Source: an uncultured Oscillospiraceae bacterium
GTDB taxonomy: Bacteria; Bacillota; Clostridia; Oscillospirales; Ruminococcaceae
DNA: 39,061 nucleotides
Direction of reading: 5' to 3'
Assembly: GCA_934232845.1 (NCBI GenBank)
Contig: CAKQGD010000011.1
Location: 1 to 39,061, forward strand
A program made the translations under genes and the position numbers. Within the stretch, counting starts at the first letter, position 1, and each line of letters begins with the position of its first letter. The notes under the pieces were generated by a model. The model searched no databases and had not been told where the DNA came from. It saw nothing but the letters and a program-made list of their open reading frames with translations. This document shows, one piece after another, positions 22,388 to 29,990 of the stretch.

Positions 22388-22929
22388 TATTCTGTTTCCT
22401 GCTCCAATGCGTCGCTGAAAATCTCATGGACATGGATCAGCGAAACGACTTCACAGAGAAACCGCTCCGCCAGTTCCTTTTCGTCCAGCCAGGTGGTCTG
22501 CGGCGGCACATAGTAACCAGAATCAGTCTCTGCTTCCGCTCTGGCCTTGTGAATGGCTTTCTGGATGGAGAGCCACTGGCCGTAAGCACCATCGTTCAAC
22601 TGTTTTTTCAGTTTCCGGATGGCGCTCTTATACGTTTTCTCCGCGCCACTGGGGTCGTTGTAGTTGAGCCGGACCGCCAGTTCCTGAAAGGTCATACTCT
22701 GCTCGTTGGGCTGGCCGGTCCCCAGATAACAGCGCACCAAATTCAGTTCTCTGGGGCTCAACACCTCCTCCATACGTTGGAGGAGCAGCGTCCGGCGTAT
22801 GAAGTGGTCATAGGCTTTGGCGGGGTCACCTCCACACCCCAGGTCAAAGACGCCTTCACCCAAAGACTCAATCTGAAATACGGTACGGTATTTTTCCAGC
22901 AGACGCTTGGCGACTTTGCTTTTGCATTT
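22387..22929 (-). pseudogene. 5'-truncated sigma-70 region 4-type gene
   Basis: On the minus strand, about 180 residues with ILS-type helix-turn-helix: LSPRELNLVRCYLG, SMTFQELAVRLNYN, then AEKTYKSAIRKLKKQL, as in sigma-70 region 4-type regulators. The open frame continues to 23046 but the first 39 codons read through the terminator of the antiporter gene, so they are not its own sequence. Hence the gene is cut at its 5' end near 22929, at the right end of the island. No promoter or ribosome site is left. Confidence 0.6.
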
Positions 22930-22939
22930 TAAGTATAGC

Positions 22940-22975
22940 AAAAATGCGGCGGCCGCCACAAGGACAGCCGCCGCA
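22940..22975 (-). terminator. Terminator of the antiporter gene
   Basis: Minus strand: a 9-bp perfect G/C stem (22967-22975 with 22945-22953) followed by TTTTT (22944-22940). It lies about 75 bp past the antiporter stop and marks where host DNA resumes. Confidence 0.8.
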
Positions 22976-23050
22976 AACGAAGAGCCTTTGAAAAAAGCTC
23001 TCGCTGATATTAAGGCGCCGGATTTTGATGAATAAATCGATGACAAGACG

Positions 23051-24376
23051 TTACTTTTCAGCCTTCTGCATATCGCGGGGTTTGGGCGATTTTCTGTTTG
23101 TCGTAGGCTGGCCCTGCAGCTCGCGGTGCATATCGAGGACGGTCTGCGAAGCCAGATCGAAGTCGCGTACCTCGCGGTAGCCTTCGACGAGGCTGCTTTC
23201 GACCATCTCGCTGTAGACGGGCTTGTTCTTCGGATATACCTTGCGCAGCAGAACGGGCGTCACAATGGCCGTCACAACGATCATCAGAACCACAGAGACA
23301 AGATACCGGTCGCTGAGAAGTCCCAGCGTTACGCCCTTGTTGGCCACAATCAGCGCAACCTCGCCGCGGGCCATCATGCCGACGCCGATGCGCAGAGATT
23401 CGCCTTTGTCATAGGAGCCGAGCCGCGCGCCGATGCCGCAGCCGACGACCTTGGTCAGAATCGCGGTCAGAATCAGACAAATGGTGAACCAAATGATGTT
23501 GGAATCCAGCCGCAGAGAGGAGACCTTCAGTCCGATACAGGCAAAAAAGACTGGAGACAGCAGCATGTAGGACAGGATCTCACAGCGCGACGCCACATAA
23601 GTAACACGCATGGTACTGGAAATAATTAAGCCCGCAAGGAACGCACCGGTGATATCGGCGACGCCGAAGACCTCTTCCGCGACGTAGGAATACAGAAAAC
23701 AGAATGCCAGAGAAATGATCGCGAAGCGCTTGCGGTCCCACGAGGCGGATTCCATCCACCGCTCGATCAGGCGGCGGAAGAAGCCGAACGTCAGCAGGCC
23801 GACCGCAAAGAAGAGCACAATCTTAAGAATCACAAACGAGATTTTTACCGAGGGGTCCGAGGTGCCGGTAATGATCGTGAGAAGCACCAGGCCGAGAATG
23901 TCGTCGATCAGCGCGGCGGCAAGAATTGCGCTGCCCGAGCGTGTCGAAAGCTTCCCCATCTCCTTGAGGGTTTCGACCGAAATCGAGACAGAGGTGGCCG
24001 TCAGAATCGTACCGACGAATAAATAATGGAGAATGTCGTCTCCCGCGCCGAACAGATATGCGACCAGCGTGCCGCCGCCGAGAGGCAGAAGCACACCTGC
24101 CAGTGCGATTAAAAACGCGCTTTTGCCGGATTTTTTCAGCTCTCCCAGATCGGTCTGCAGGCCCGCGCCGAACATCAGCACGATGACGCCGAGTTCCGCA
24201 ATCTGTCCGGTGAAGTCGCTGGGCGAGACGATGCCCAGCAGAGCAGGACCGAGCAGCAGGCCCGCCAGAAGAGAACCGACGACCTGCGGCAGGTCCACGC
24301 GCTTGGTCATCATGGCGAATAGCTTGGTGAACAGCAGAATGATTGAGATATCAAATAGAAAACGATAGGATTCCAT
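23051..24376 (-). CDS. CPA2-type cation/proton antiporter (KefB/NapA family)
   Basis: 441 residues from ATG 24376 with a GGGGGG site upstream; about 12-13 membrane helices. Family marks: GSLLAGLLLGPALLG, ELGVIVLMFGAGLQTDL, TATSVSISVETLKEMGK and AALIDDILGLVLL, in which the IDD pair is the ion-binding site of electrogenic NapA/CPA2 antiporters. The cytoplasmic tail of about 55 residues has no TrkA-N domain, so regulation would need a partner. It exchanges Na+ or K+ for protons. Monocistronic, with its own promoter and terminator. Confidence 0.9.
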   Translation of the reverse strand: MESYRFLFDISIILLFTKLFAMMTKRVDLPQVVGSLLAGLLLGPALLGIVSPSDFTGQIAELGVIVLMFGAGLQTDLGELKKSGKSAFLIALAGVLLPLGGGTLVAYLFGAGDDILHYLFVGTILTATSVSISVETLKEMGKLSTRSGSAILAAALIDDILGLVLLTIITGTSDPSVKISFVILKIVLFFAVGLLTFGFFRRLIERWMESASWDRKRFAIISLAFCFLYSYVAEEVFGVADITGAFLAGLIISSTMRVTYVASRCEILSYMLLSPVFFACIGLKVSSLRLDSNIIWFTICLILTAILTKVVGCGIGARLGSYDKGESLRIGVGMMARGEVALIVANKGVTLGLLSDRYLVSVVLMIVVTAIVTPVLLRKVYPKNKPVYSEMVESSLVEGYREVRDFDLASQTVLDMHRELQGQPTTNRKSPKPRDMQKAEK

Positions 24377-24455
24377 CAACAAATTCCCCCCAACACAGAC
24401 GCAGACCGGTTAAAAAACCGGCCCGCAAACTCTTTATTTTCTTTTCTGCTCTCGT

Positions 24456-24484
24456 ACGATATCACTTTATTGCAGGAACGTCAA
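24456..24484 (-). promoter_or_regulatory. Sigma-A promoter of the antiporter gene
   Basis: Minus strand TTGACG (24479-24484), 17-bp spacer, TATCGT (24456-24461), 80 nt before the start codon. Confidence 0.75.
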
Positions 24485-24619
24485 GTAAAAATTAGGGAAA
24501 TTTTACGAAAAACCTATTCATTTTTTGGACATATATATCAACGAAAACGAACGATCGTAACGGGTATAATACAAATTGATTTAAGGAAAACTATTTTTGT
24601 CAAAAAGGAGGAAATTTTG

Positions 24620-25063
24620 ATGAAAGTCTCCAACCAAGCATATTCCAATTTAGTAAAAAAAGCTTCCCCGCCGTCCAAGAGCGCGAAAACGATTCCGATG
24701 GCGTTTTTGATCGGCGGCCTGATCTGTGTGCTCGGGCAGCTTCTCATCGACGGCTATACGGCGCTGGGACTGCGCGAAGAGTTCTGCGCGCCTGCGGCGT
24801 CCTGTACGCTGGTGCTGCTCACGGCGCTGCTGACCGGCCTGAATGTATTTGACAACATCGCGCAGCACGCGGGCGCGGGCACGCTGGTGCCGATCACGGG
24901 CTTTGCCAACGCGGTTGCATCTCCGGCACTGGAATTCAAAACCGAGGGCATGGTGCTGGGCGTCGGGGCGAAAATGTTTTTGATTGCGGGGCCGGTCATT
25001 GTATACGGGCTCGCCGCGTCGTTTGTATACGGCGTGGTGCTGCTCATGACTGGCGCCGCCTGA
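24620..25063 (+). CDS. spoVAC: Stage V sporulation protein AC
   Basis: 147 residues from ATG 24620, AAAGGAGG upstream. Hydrophobic with four to five membrane helices; marks of SpoVAC include the FLIGGLICVLGQ stretch near residue 33 and HAGAGTLVPITGFANAVASPALEFKTEG in the middle (shown here as GTLVPITGFANAVASP). SpoVAC forms a mechanosensitive channel in the spore inner membrane used for Ca-dipicolinate movement. First of three genes, the minimal spoVA set of many Clostridia. Upstream, TATAAT at 24565-24570 lacks a good sigma-A -35 and could belong to a forespore sigma-G promoter (GTATA), but the match is weak. Confidence 0.95.
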   Translation: MKVSNQAYSNLVKKASPPSKSAKTIPMAFLIGGLICVLGQLLIDGYTALGLREEFCAPAASCTLVLLTALLTGLNVFDNIAQHAGAGTLVPITGFANAVASPALEFKTEGMVLGVGAKMFLIAGPVIVYGLAASFVYGVVLLMTGAA

Positions 25064-25079
25064 CGGGAGGAGCGGAAAA

Positions 25080-26108
25080 ATGGCCACACGATGCGGCAAA
25101 CAGACTGTTTTGTATCAAACGCCGCCGACGGTGCGCGCATGGGCCAGCGTCGCCGGAAAAAAGGAGTCGCAGGGACCGCTCGCCTCCTGTTTCGACGCGG
25201 TATCGGACGATTCCACCTTTGGGCAGGATTCATGGGAAAAAGGCGAGAGCGAGCTGATGCGGCGCACCATCTCGATTCTGCTGAAGAAAGCCGGACGCAA
25301 TCCGCAGGAGATTGACTGTATCTTTGCGGGGGATCTGCTCAACCAGTGCGTCGGCTCGACGTTCGGCCTTCGGGACTTCGGTATTCCGCTGTTCGGCATT
25401 TACGGTGCGTGCTCGACGATGTCCGAGGGAATCTCGCTTGCCTCGCTTCTTGTGGAAGCCGGTTCGGTCACACGCGCGGCCGCGGCGACCTCGTCGCATT
25501 TCTGTACGGCGGAACGCCAGTACCGGTATCCCCTCGAATACGGCGGCGTGCGCCCGCCGACGGCTCAGTGGACCGCCACCGCCGCGGGCGCGGTGCTGAT
25601 TGAGCAGGGAGACGAGCCCCCCTTTGTGCGCGCAGTTACCTTCGGTACTGTCGAGGACAAGGGCGTTACCGATCAGAACAACATGGGCGCGGCCATGGCT
25701 CCCGCGGCCGCGGCGACGCTGCTGCAGTTTTTCGCGGATACGCAGACGGGGCCGGACAGCTTCGACGCGATTGTCACCGGAGATCTCGGGATGGTCGGAC
25801 GCGAGCTGCTCTATCAGCTCACCGAGGCGGAAGGAGTCGATATCCGCAGGCAGCACGCCGACTGCGGACTGATGCTGTTCGACCGCGAGCGGCAGGACGT
25901 GCACGCGGGCGGCTCGGGCTGCGGCTGTTCGGCATCCACGCTGTGCGCATTTTTCCTGCCGGCGCTCGCCGACGGGCGGATGCAGAACATTTTGTTTTTG
26001 GCAACGGGAGCGCTGCTCTCTCCCACGACGGTGCAGCAGAAAGAGTCGATTCCCTCGATTTCGCACCTGTCGTGGCTGTCCCATACGAAAGGAGAAAGCA
26101 TATGCTGA
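25080..26108 (+). CDS. spoVAD: Stage V sporulation protein AD
   Basis: 342 residues from ATG 25080, GGGAGGAG upstream. It has the thiolase/ketosynthase-like fold of SpoVAD: QDSWEKGESELMRR near the start, then CIFAGDLLNQCVGSTFGLRD, FGIYGACSTMSEGI (equivalent to the nucleophile loop) and ...GGSGCGCSAS near the end. It is a soluble protein that binds dipicolinic acid and sits on the outer face of the spore inner membrane in other species. The end overlaps the spoVAE start by 7 bp, so translation is coupled. Confidence 0.96.
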   Translation: MATRCGKQTVLYQTPPTVRAWASVAGKKESQGPLASCFDAVSDDSTFGQDSWEKGESELMRRTISILLKKAGRNPQEIDCIFAGDLLNQCVGSTFGLRDFGIPLFGIYGACSTMSEGISLASLLVEAGSVTRAAAATSSHFCTAERQYRYPLEYGGVRPPTAQWTATAAGAVLIEQGDEPPFVRAVTFGTVEDKGVTDQNNMGAAMAPAAAATLLQFFADTQTGPDSFDAIVTGDLGMVGRELLYQLTEAEGVDIRRQHADCGLMLFDRERQDVHAGGSGCGCSASTLCAFFLPALADGRMQNILFLATGALLSPTTVQQKESIPSISHLSWLSHTKGESIC

Positions 26109-26476
26109 CCACACTGCTGATTCAGTACGGAAAGCCGTTTTTGATCGGCGGAGCAATCTGCGCCGTCGGTCAGGTGCTGATCGACTACACGAAACTAACC
26201 CCCGCCCGCATTCTGGTGGGGTATGTCGTCACGGGAGTCATTCTGGGAGGAATCGGCGTCTACCAGCCGCTGATCGACTGGGCGGGCGCAGGTGCGACCG
26301 TGCCGCTGACGGGCTTCGGCGCGACGCTGGCCAAGGGCGTAAAGGAAGCGATCGCATCCGACGGAGCTTTCGGCGTGCTGACGGGCGGGCTGACCGCGAC
26401 GGCCGCAGGCATTGCGACGGCAGTGCTGGCGGGTTTGCTTGTATCGCTGCTGTTCACACCGGGGGACAAGTCCTGA
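26102..26476 (+). CDS. spoVAE: Stage V sporulation protein AE
   Basis: 124 residues from ATG 26102 with AAAGGAG at 4-10 nt. Four membrane helices; YGKPFLIGGAICAVGQ and GAGATVPLTGFGATLAKG repeat the pattern of SpoVAC, as expected for the related SpoVAEb. With SpoVAC and SpoVAD it handles dipicolinic acid uptake in the forespore and release at germination. spoVAA, spoVAB and spoVAF are absent, as in many Clostridia. A strong terminator follows. Confidence 0.95.
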   Translation: MLTTLLIQYGKPFLIGGAICAVGQVLIDYTKLTPARILVGYVVTGVILGGIGVYQPLIDWAGAGATVPLTGFGATLAKGVKEAIASDGAFGVLTGGLTATAAGIATAVLAGLLVSLLFTPGDKS

Positions 26477-26508
26477 CGGCATGCTTCACCGGATATCACT
26501 TTAAAAAA

Positions 26509-26550
26509 ACGCCGCCGCTCCGATCAAAAGACCGGGGCAGCGGCGTTTTT
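26509..26550 (+). terminator. Terminator of the spoVA operon
   Basis: A long G/C stem (26509-26521 with 26533-26546, one bulged base), preceded by a run of A and followed by TTTTT. Confidence 0.85.
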
Positions 26551-26869
26551 CTGCGAGAGAATTCTGATTTGAAAAGAAAAAGAAAAGGGGGGATTTGGCT
26601 TGTTCCTGTCTGTATTTTTATCTTAACACGAAAGAGGTTCGGATTCTTTCGGATTCGGGAAACATTTTGTAAACGGCCCTCATTGTTTCGTCACAAAAAA
26701 GCCGCAAAGTGCGGCCTTGCCCCGTCCCGCCGCCGGGCGGCGGGATGCGGAAGCTTGGCCTTCAATCAGCAGGGAGCATTCGATGGATCTATCAAAGCGC
26801 CCGGGGCGGGCGGCTTTGACCGAAAAGAGAAAAGAAGAGGAGAAGCAAAGAGAAAGGAAAAAAAGGCGT
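26551..26869. other. Gene-free stretch between spoVAE and the ParB-like gene
   Basis: About 320 bp. It holds the minus-strand terminator at 26695-26715 and a GC-rich palindrome at about 26729-26747 (CCGCC/GGCGG type). The plus-strand ORFs crossing it read as low-complexity Lys/Arg sequence and are not credible. Confidence 0.5.
26695..26715 (-). terminator. Terminator of the ParB-like gene
   Basis: Minus strand: 6-bp stem GCCGCA/TGCGGC (26710-26715 with 26701-26706) followed by six T. Confidence 0.6.
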
Positions 26870-27712
26870 TCAGCCCGAAGCCGTTCGGTTTGGGTTCGGG
26901 GCAAGCCGGGGCCGCCGGGCGGCGTTTTTTGGGATTACGATTGTGTAGGTAATCGTCTGGTCGTCCTCGGTTTTGGTGGAGCTGGCGTCGATGCCGGCCT
27001 CCTTCATCACGTCGACGGCCCGGCTGATGGTGGAGGTAAACAGCCGCAGATCCTTGAGAATCAGCAGCCTGCCGCCGCGGCCGGGCTTGGCGTCGAGCAG
27101 CTTCTGCACGAGCTTTTCCGTTTTGGAGACGGTCAGATCGCCGTCGATGACGCGGCCGACTGCCTGAGGCAGACGCTCGTCCTCGGCAAGCGGCAGTAGC
27201 GCCCGGGCATGCCGTTCGGTGCAGCCCGCCTGTGCGAGGCGCTCCAGAGAGGCGCGCGGCAGATGCAGCAGACGAAGCTTGTTGGCCAGAGCGGGCTGGC
27301 TGATGCCGAGCCGCATGGCGAGCTCCTTTTGGGTGTAGCCGCCGTTTTCCAGCAGGGCGCGCATGGCCAGCGCCTCTTCCAAAAAGTCGAGCCCGCACCG
27401 CTGCAGGTTTTCGATCAGGGCGAGCGCCGCGCTGCGGCCGTCGTCGGCCCGTTCCACAATCGCGGGAATCGTGCGCCTGCCCAGCATCCGAAAGGCCATT
27501 GTCCGCCGTTCGCCCGCGATCAGCTCGTAGCCGTCGCCGACACGGCGCACGCAGACGGGGCAAAGCAGGCCGTTTTCCTCGATGGATGCGGCCAGCCCCA
27601 TCAGGCTTGTTTCGTCGAATATGCGGCGCGGCTGAGAGGGGTTCGGACGGATTTCCTCCAGCGGGAGCATCACGACCCGGTTTGCGGTGGGAAGAAAAGA
27701 CCTGAGGTCCAT
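26870..27712 (-). CDS. ParB/Noc family partition or nucleoid-occlusion protein
   Basis: 280 residues from ATG 27712, AAAGGAGG upstream. CTP-binding ParB fold: RPNPSQPRRIFDE (box I), AGERRTMAFRML with GERR at residues 67-70 (the CTP/arginine patch) and LIENLQRCGLDFLEEA (box II). A central helix-turn-helix (YTQKELAMRLGISQPALANKLRLL) binds a parS- or NBS-like site. The C-terminus is a basic, Pro-rich tail. The size and lone position, without parA next to it, fit Noc, which in Bacillus keeps division away from the nucleoid; ParB/Spo0J is the alternative. Confidence 0.85.
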   Translation of the reverse strand: MDLRSFLPTANRVVMLPLEEIRPNPSQPRRIFDETSLMGLAASIEENGLLCPVCVRRVGDGYELIAGERRTMAFRMLGRRTIPAIVERADDGRSAALALIENLQRCGLDFLEEALAMRALLENGGYTQKELAMRLGISQPALANKLRLLHLPRASLERLAQAGCTERHARALLPLAEDERLPQAVGRVIDGDLTVSKTEKLVQKLLDAKPGRGGRLLILKDLRLFTSTISRAVDVMKEAGIDASSTKTEDDQTITYTIVIPKNAARRPRLAPNPNRTASG

Positions 27713-27763
27713 ATGAACGGCCTCCTTTCGATGCGGGCGGCTGCTGCTTGTCCGGATGAGAAG

Positions 27764-27792
27764 AGATTACCATTTATTGTAAAAATAAGCAA
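27764..27792 (-). promoter_or_regulatory. Sigma-A promoter of the ParB-like gene
   Basis: Minus strand TTGCTT (27787-27792), 17-bp spacer, TAATCT (27764-27769), 51 nt before the start. Confidence 0.6.
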
Positions 27793-27952
27793 GAACTTTT
27801 CATCGCAGAACCCGAGAAAAACCGCGTGCCTTCGACAGAAGAGAAGCCGTTTCGTCGGCGTCGGAGCATTTTTTCAACGCGGTTGTCGAACGATTTTTCG
27901 GCCAAAGAGGAATATTTTTCTTTTTCCCGGGAAACAGACGGAGGCTTTTCGC

Positions 27953-27989
27953 AAAAAAAGCCATGTGAGCCCAAAAGAGCCCACATGGC
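27953..27989 (-). terminator. Terminator of the GGGtGRT operon
   Basis: Minus strand: an 8-bp stem (27982-27989 with 27960-27967) followed by seven T (27959-27953). Confidence 0.85.
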
Positions 27990-28005
27990 GAAGAAAGCGA
28001 AACGT

Positions 28006-29007
28006 TTACTTTAAGAGCGCCTCGGCGACCGCCACCGCACATGCGACGGTGGCGCCGACCATGGGGTTGTTGCCCATGCCGATCAGGCCCATCATCTCGA
28101 CGTGCGCCGGCACGGAGGACGATCCCGCGAACTGCGCGTCGCCGTGCATGCGTCCCATCGAGTCGGTCAGGCCGTACGAGGCGGGACCCGCCGCGACGTT
28201 GTCGGGATGCAGGGTGCGGCCCGTGCCGCCGCCGGATGCGACGGAGAAGTAGCGCACGCCGTTCTGAGTGGCCCATTTTTTATAGGTGCCCGCCACAAGA
28301 TGCTGAAAGCGCGTGGGGTTTGTCGAATTGCCGGTGATGGATACGTCTACGTGCTCGGCCTTCATGATCGCGACGCCCTCGAGCACGTCGTTTGCGCCGT
28401 AGCAGCGCACGGCGGCGCGCTCTCCCTTGGAGAAGGAGACCTCCTCGACGACGGAAAGCTCGTTTTTCTCAAAATCAAATTCCGTGTGTACATAGGTAAA
28501 GCCGTTGATGCGCGCGATGATGCGGGCGGCGTCTTTGCCGAGGCCGTTGAGAATCACGCGCAGCGGCGTTTTTCTCGCTTTGTTTGCGGTGCGGGCGATG
28601 CCGATCGCGCCTTCCGCCGCGGCAAAGGACTCGTGCCCTGCCAAAAAGCAGAAACATTTCGTCTCGTCGCGCAGCAGCATTGCGCCGAGGTCGCCGTGCC
28701 CCTGACCGACGCCGCGCTCCTCCGCGACGGAGCCGGGCACCGTAAAGGCCTGCAGGCCGCCGCCGATGAGAGAGGCCGCCTCGACCGCGTCTTTCGCGCC
28801 TTTTTTCAGCGCGACGGCACAACCGAGCGTGTATGCCCAAACCGCGTTGTCGAACGCAATGGGCTGTACTCCCTTGACGATCCGCTCGACGTCGACGCCT
28901 TTTCCCAGACACAGGGCGCGCGCTTCCTCCAGACCGGAGAAGCCGTTCTCCGCGAGGCAGGCCGCGATCTTGGCTTGTCTGCGTTCCATTCCTTCAAATT
29001 TCACCAT
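28006..29007 (-). CDS. GGGtGRT protein
   Basis: 333 residues from ATG 29007, AGGAGGGG upstream. It carries the family motif GGGTGRTLHPDN (about residues 264-275) and ends with GLIGMGNNPMVGATVACAVAVAEA. Other conserved parts are PIAFDNAVWAYTLGCAV and GNSTNPTRFQHLVAGTYKKW. The family is found mainly in anaerobic Clostridia, next to an iron-sulfur scaffold-like gene, as here (15 bp apart). The reaction is unknown; the link to Fe-S cluster handling is only from neighbourhood. Several Cys (CFCFLAGH) are conserved-looking. Confidence 0.9.
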   Translation of the reverse strand: MVKFEGMERRQAKIAACLAENGFSGLEEARALCLGKGVDVERIVKGVQPIAFDNAVWAYTLGCAVALKKGAKDAVEAASLIGGGLQAFTVPGSVAEERGVGQGHGDLGAMLLRDETKCFCFLAGHESFAAAEGAIGIARTANKARKTPLRVILNGLGKDAARIIARINGFTYVHTEFDFEKNELSVVEEVSFSKGERAAVRCYGANDVLEGVAIMKAEHVDVSITGNSTNPTRFQHLVAGTYKKWATQNGVRYFSVASGGGTGRTLHPDNVAAGPASYGLTDSMGRMHGDAQFAGSSSVPAHVEMMGLIGMGNNPMVGATVACAVAVAEALLK

Positions 29008-29021
29008 TTCGCCGCCCCTCC

Positions 29022-29714
29022 TTACGCTTCGCGCGGGTCAAGATACGACGCCGCTTCGTCAAACCGGCCGTAGGTGCCGACGTTCTTTTTATAAGCTTCG
29101 TTGGGCTCGACGCCGCGGCGGATATCCTCCAGCATCTTGCCGGTGCGTACAAACTCATAGCCGATGACCTCGCGGTTTTCGTCGAGGGCGAGACGGGTGA
29201 TGTAGCCCTCGGTCATCTCGAGATAGCGCACGCCCTTCTTTTCGGTGGAAAAAATCGTCGCCGTCTGGCTGCGCAGGCCCTTGCCGAGATCCTCAAGCGA
29301 CGCGCCGACGGGCAGCCCCCCCTCGGAAAAGGCCGTCTGCGAGCGGCCGTAGACAAGCTGAAGAAAGATCTCGCGCATCGCGACGTTGATCGCGTCGCAG
29401 ACGAGGTCGGTATTCAGCGCTTCGAGCAGCGTTTTCCCGGGCAGAATCTCGCCCGCCATCGCGGCGGAATGCGTCATGCCCGAGCAGCCGATGGTCTCGA
29501 CGAGCGCCTCTTGGATGATGCCGTTTTTGACATTGAGAGTCAGCTTGCATGCGCCCTGCTGCGGGGCGCAGCGGCCGACGCCGTGGGAGAGGCCCGAGAT
29601 GTCGGAAATCTCCTTGGCCTTGACCCATTTTCCTTCCTCGGGGATGGGCGCGGGCCCGTGACACGGCAGATGACCGACCTGCTGCATCAGCTCGACTTCG
29701 TGCGAATACTGCAT
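29022..29714 (-). CDS. Iron-sulfur cluster assembly scaffold (NifU/IscU-like)
   Basis: 230 residues from ATG 29714 with AGGAGGAG upstream. The central IscU-like fold shows VGRCAPQQGACKLTL and VETIGCSGMTHSAAMAGEI, with the Cys residues expected for cluster binding, and a longer C-terminal part (YLEMTEGYITRLALDENREVIGYEFV) specific to the anaerobe subfamily that accompanies GGGtGRT. It would carry a 2Fe-2S or 4Fe-4S cluster and hand it to apo-proteins, or serve the GGGtGRT protein. First gene of the two-gene operon. Confidence 0.88.
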   Translation of the reverse strand: MQYSHEVELMQQVGHLPCHGPAPIPEEGKWVKAKEISDISGLSHGVGRCAPQQGACKLTLNVKNGIIQEALVETIGCSGMTHSAAMAGEILPGKTLLEALNTDLVCDAINVAMREIFLQLVYGRSQTAFSEGGLPVGASLEDLGKGLRSQTATIFSTEKKGVRYLEMTEGYITRLALDENREVIGYEFVRTGKMLEDIRRGVEPNEAYKKNVGTYGRFDEAASYLDPREA

Positions 29715-29776
29715 GAAAGCTCCTCCTTTTTGTTTGAAGGCGGAGAAAAATCGCTCCGCCGGATCGTTTCAGTCGT

Positions 29777-29805
29777 AGTATACCACCACGGCCGCCAAAA
29801 GGCAA
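29777..29805 (-). promoter_or_regulatory. Sigma-A promoter of the Fe-S scaffold/GGGtGRT operon
   Basis: Minus strand TTGCCT (29800-29805), 17-bp spacer, TATACT (29777-29782), about 62 nt before the start. Confidence 0.8.
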
Positions 29806-29930
29806 CGCGGAGACTTTTTGAAATTTTGGAAAAAGGCGAATCACGGGGAAAAGAAGAAAGCGAAAAAACCGGTTAAAAATTTGAAACCTTTTTCTGTAAA
29901 AATGATTAACTTGTGACCAGAATGAGTATA

Positions 29931-29946
29931 TCTTCTAATTAGAAGA
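29931..29946. promoter_or_regulatory. Perfect 16-bp palindrome, possible operator
   Basis: TCTTCTAATTAGAAGA reads the same on both strands. It lies 44 bp upstream of the surface-protein gene inside an A/T-rich promoter region with TTGTGA (29911-29916) and TATATA (about 29950). A dimeric repressor site is the likely role; no regulator gene is next to it. Confidence 0.4.
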
Positions 29947-29990
29947 CTTATATATACGCTTATGAAAAAAACGAAAAGGAAAGAAAAGAT

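Noticed and set aside
26569..26952. Lys/Arg-rich plus-strand ORF near the ParB-like gene
   Set aside because: Crosses terminators and the antisense of the ParB-like C-terminus; not protein-like.
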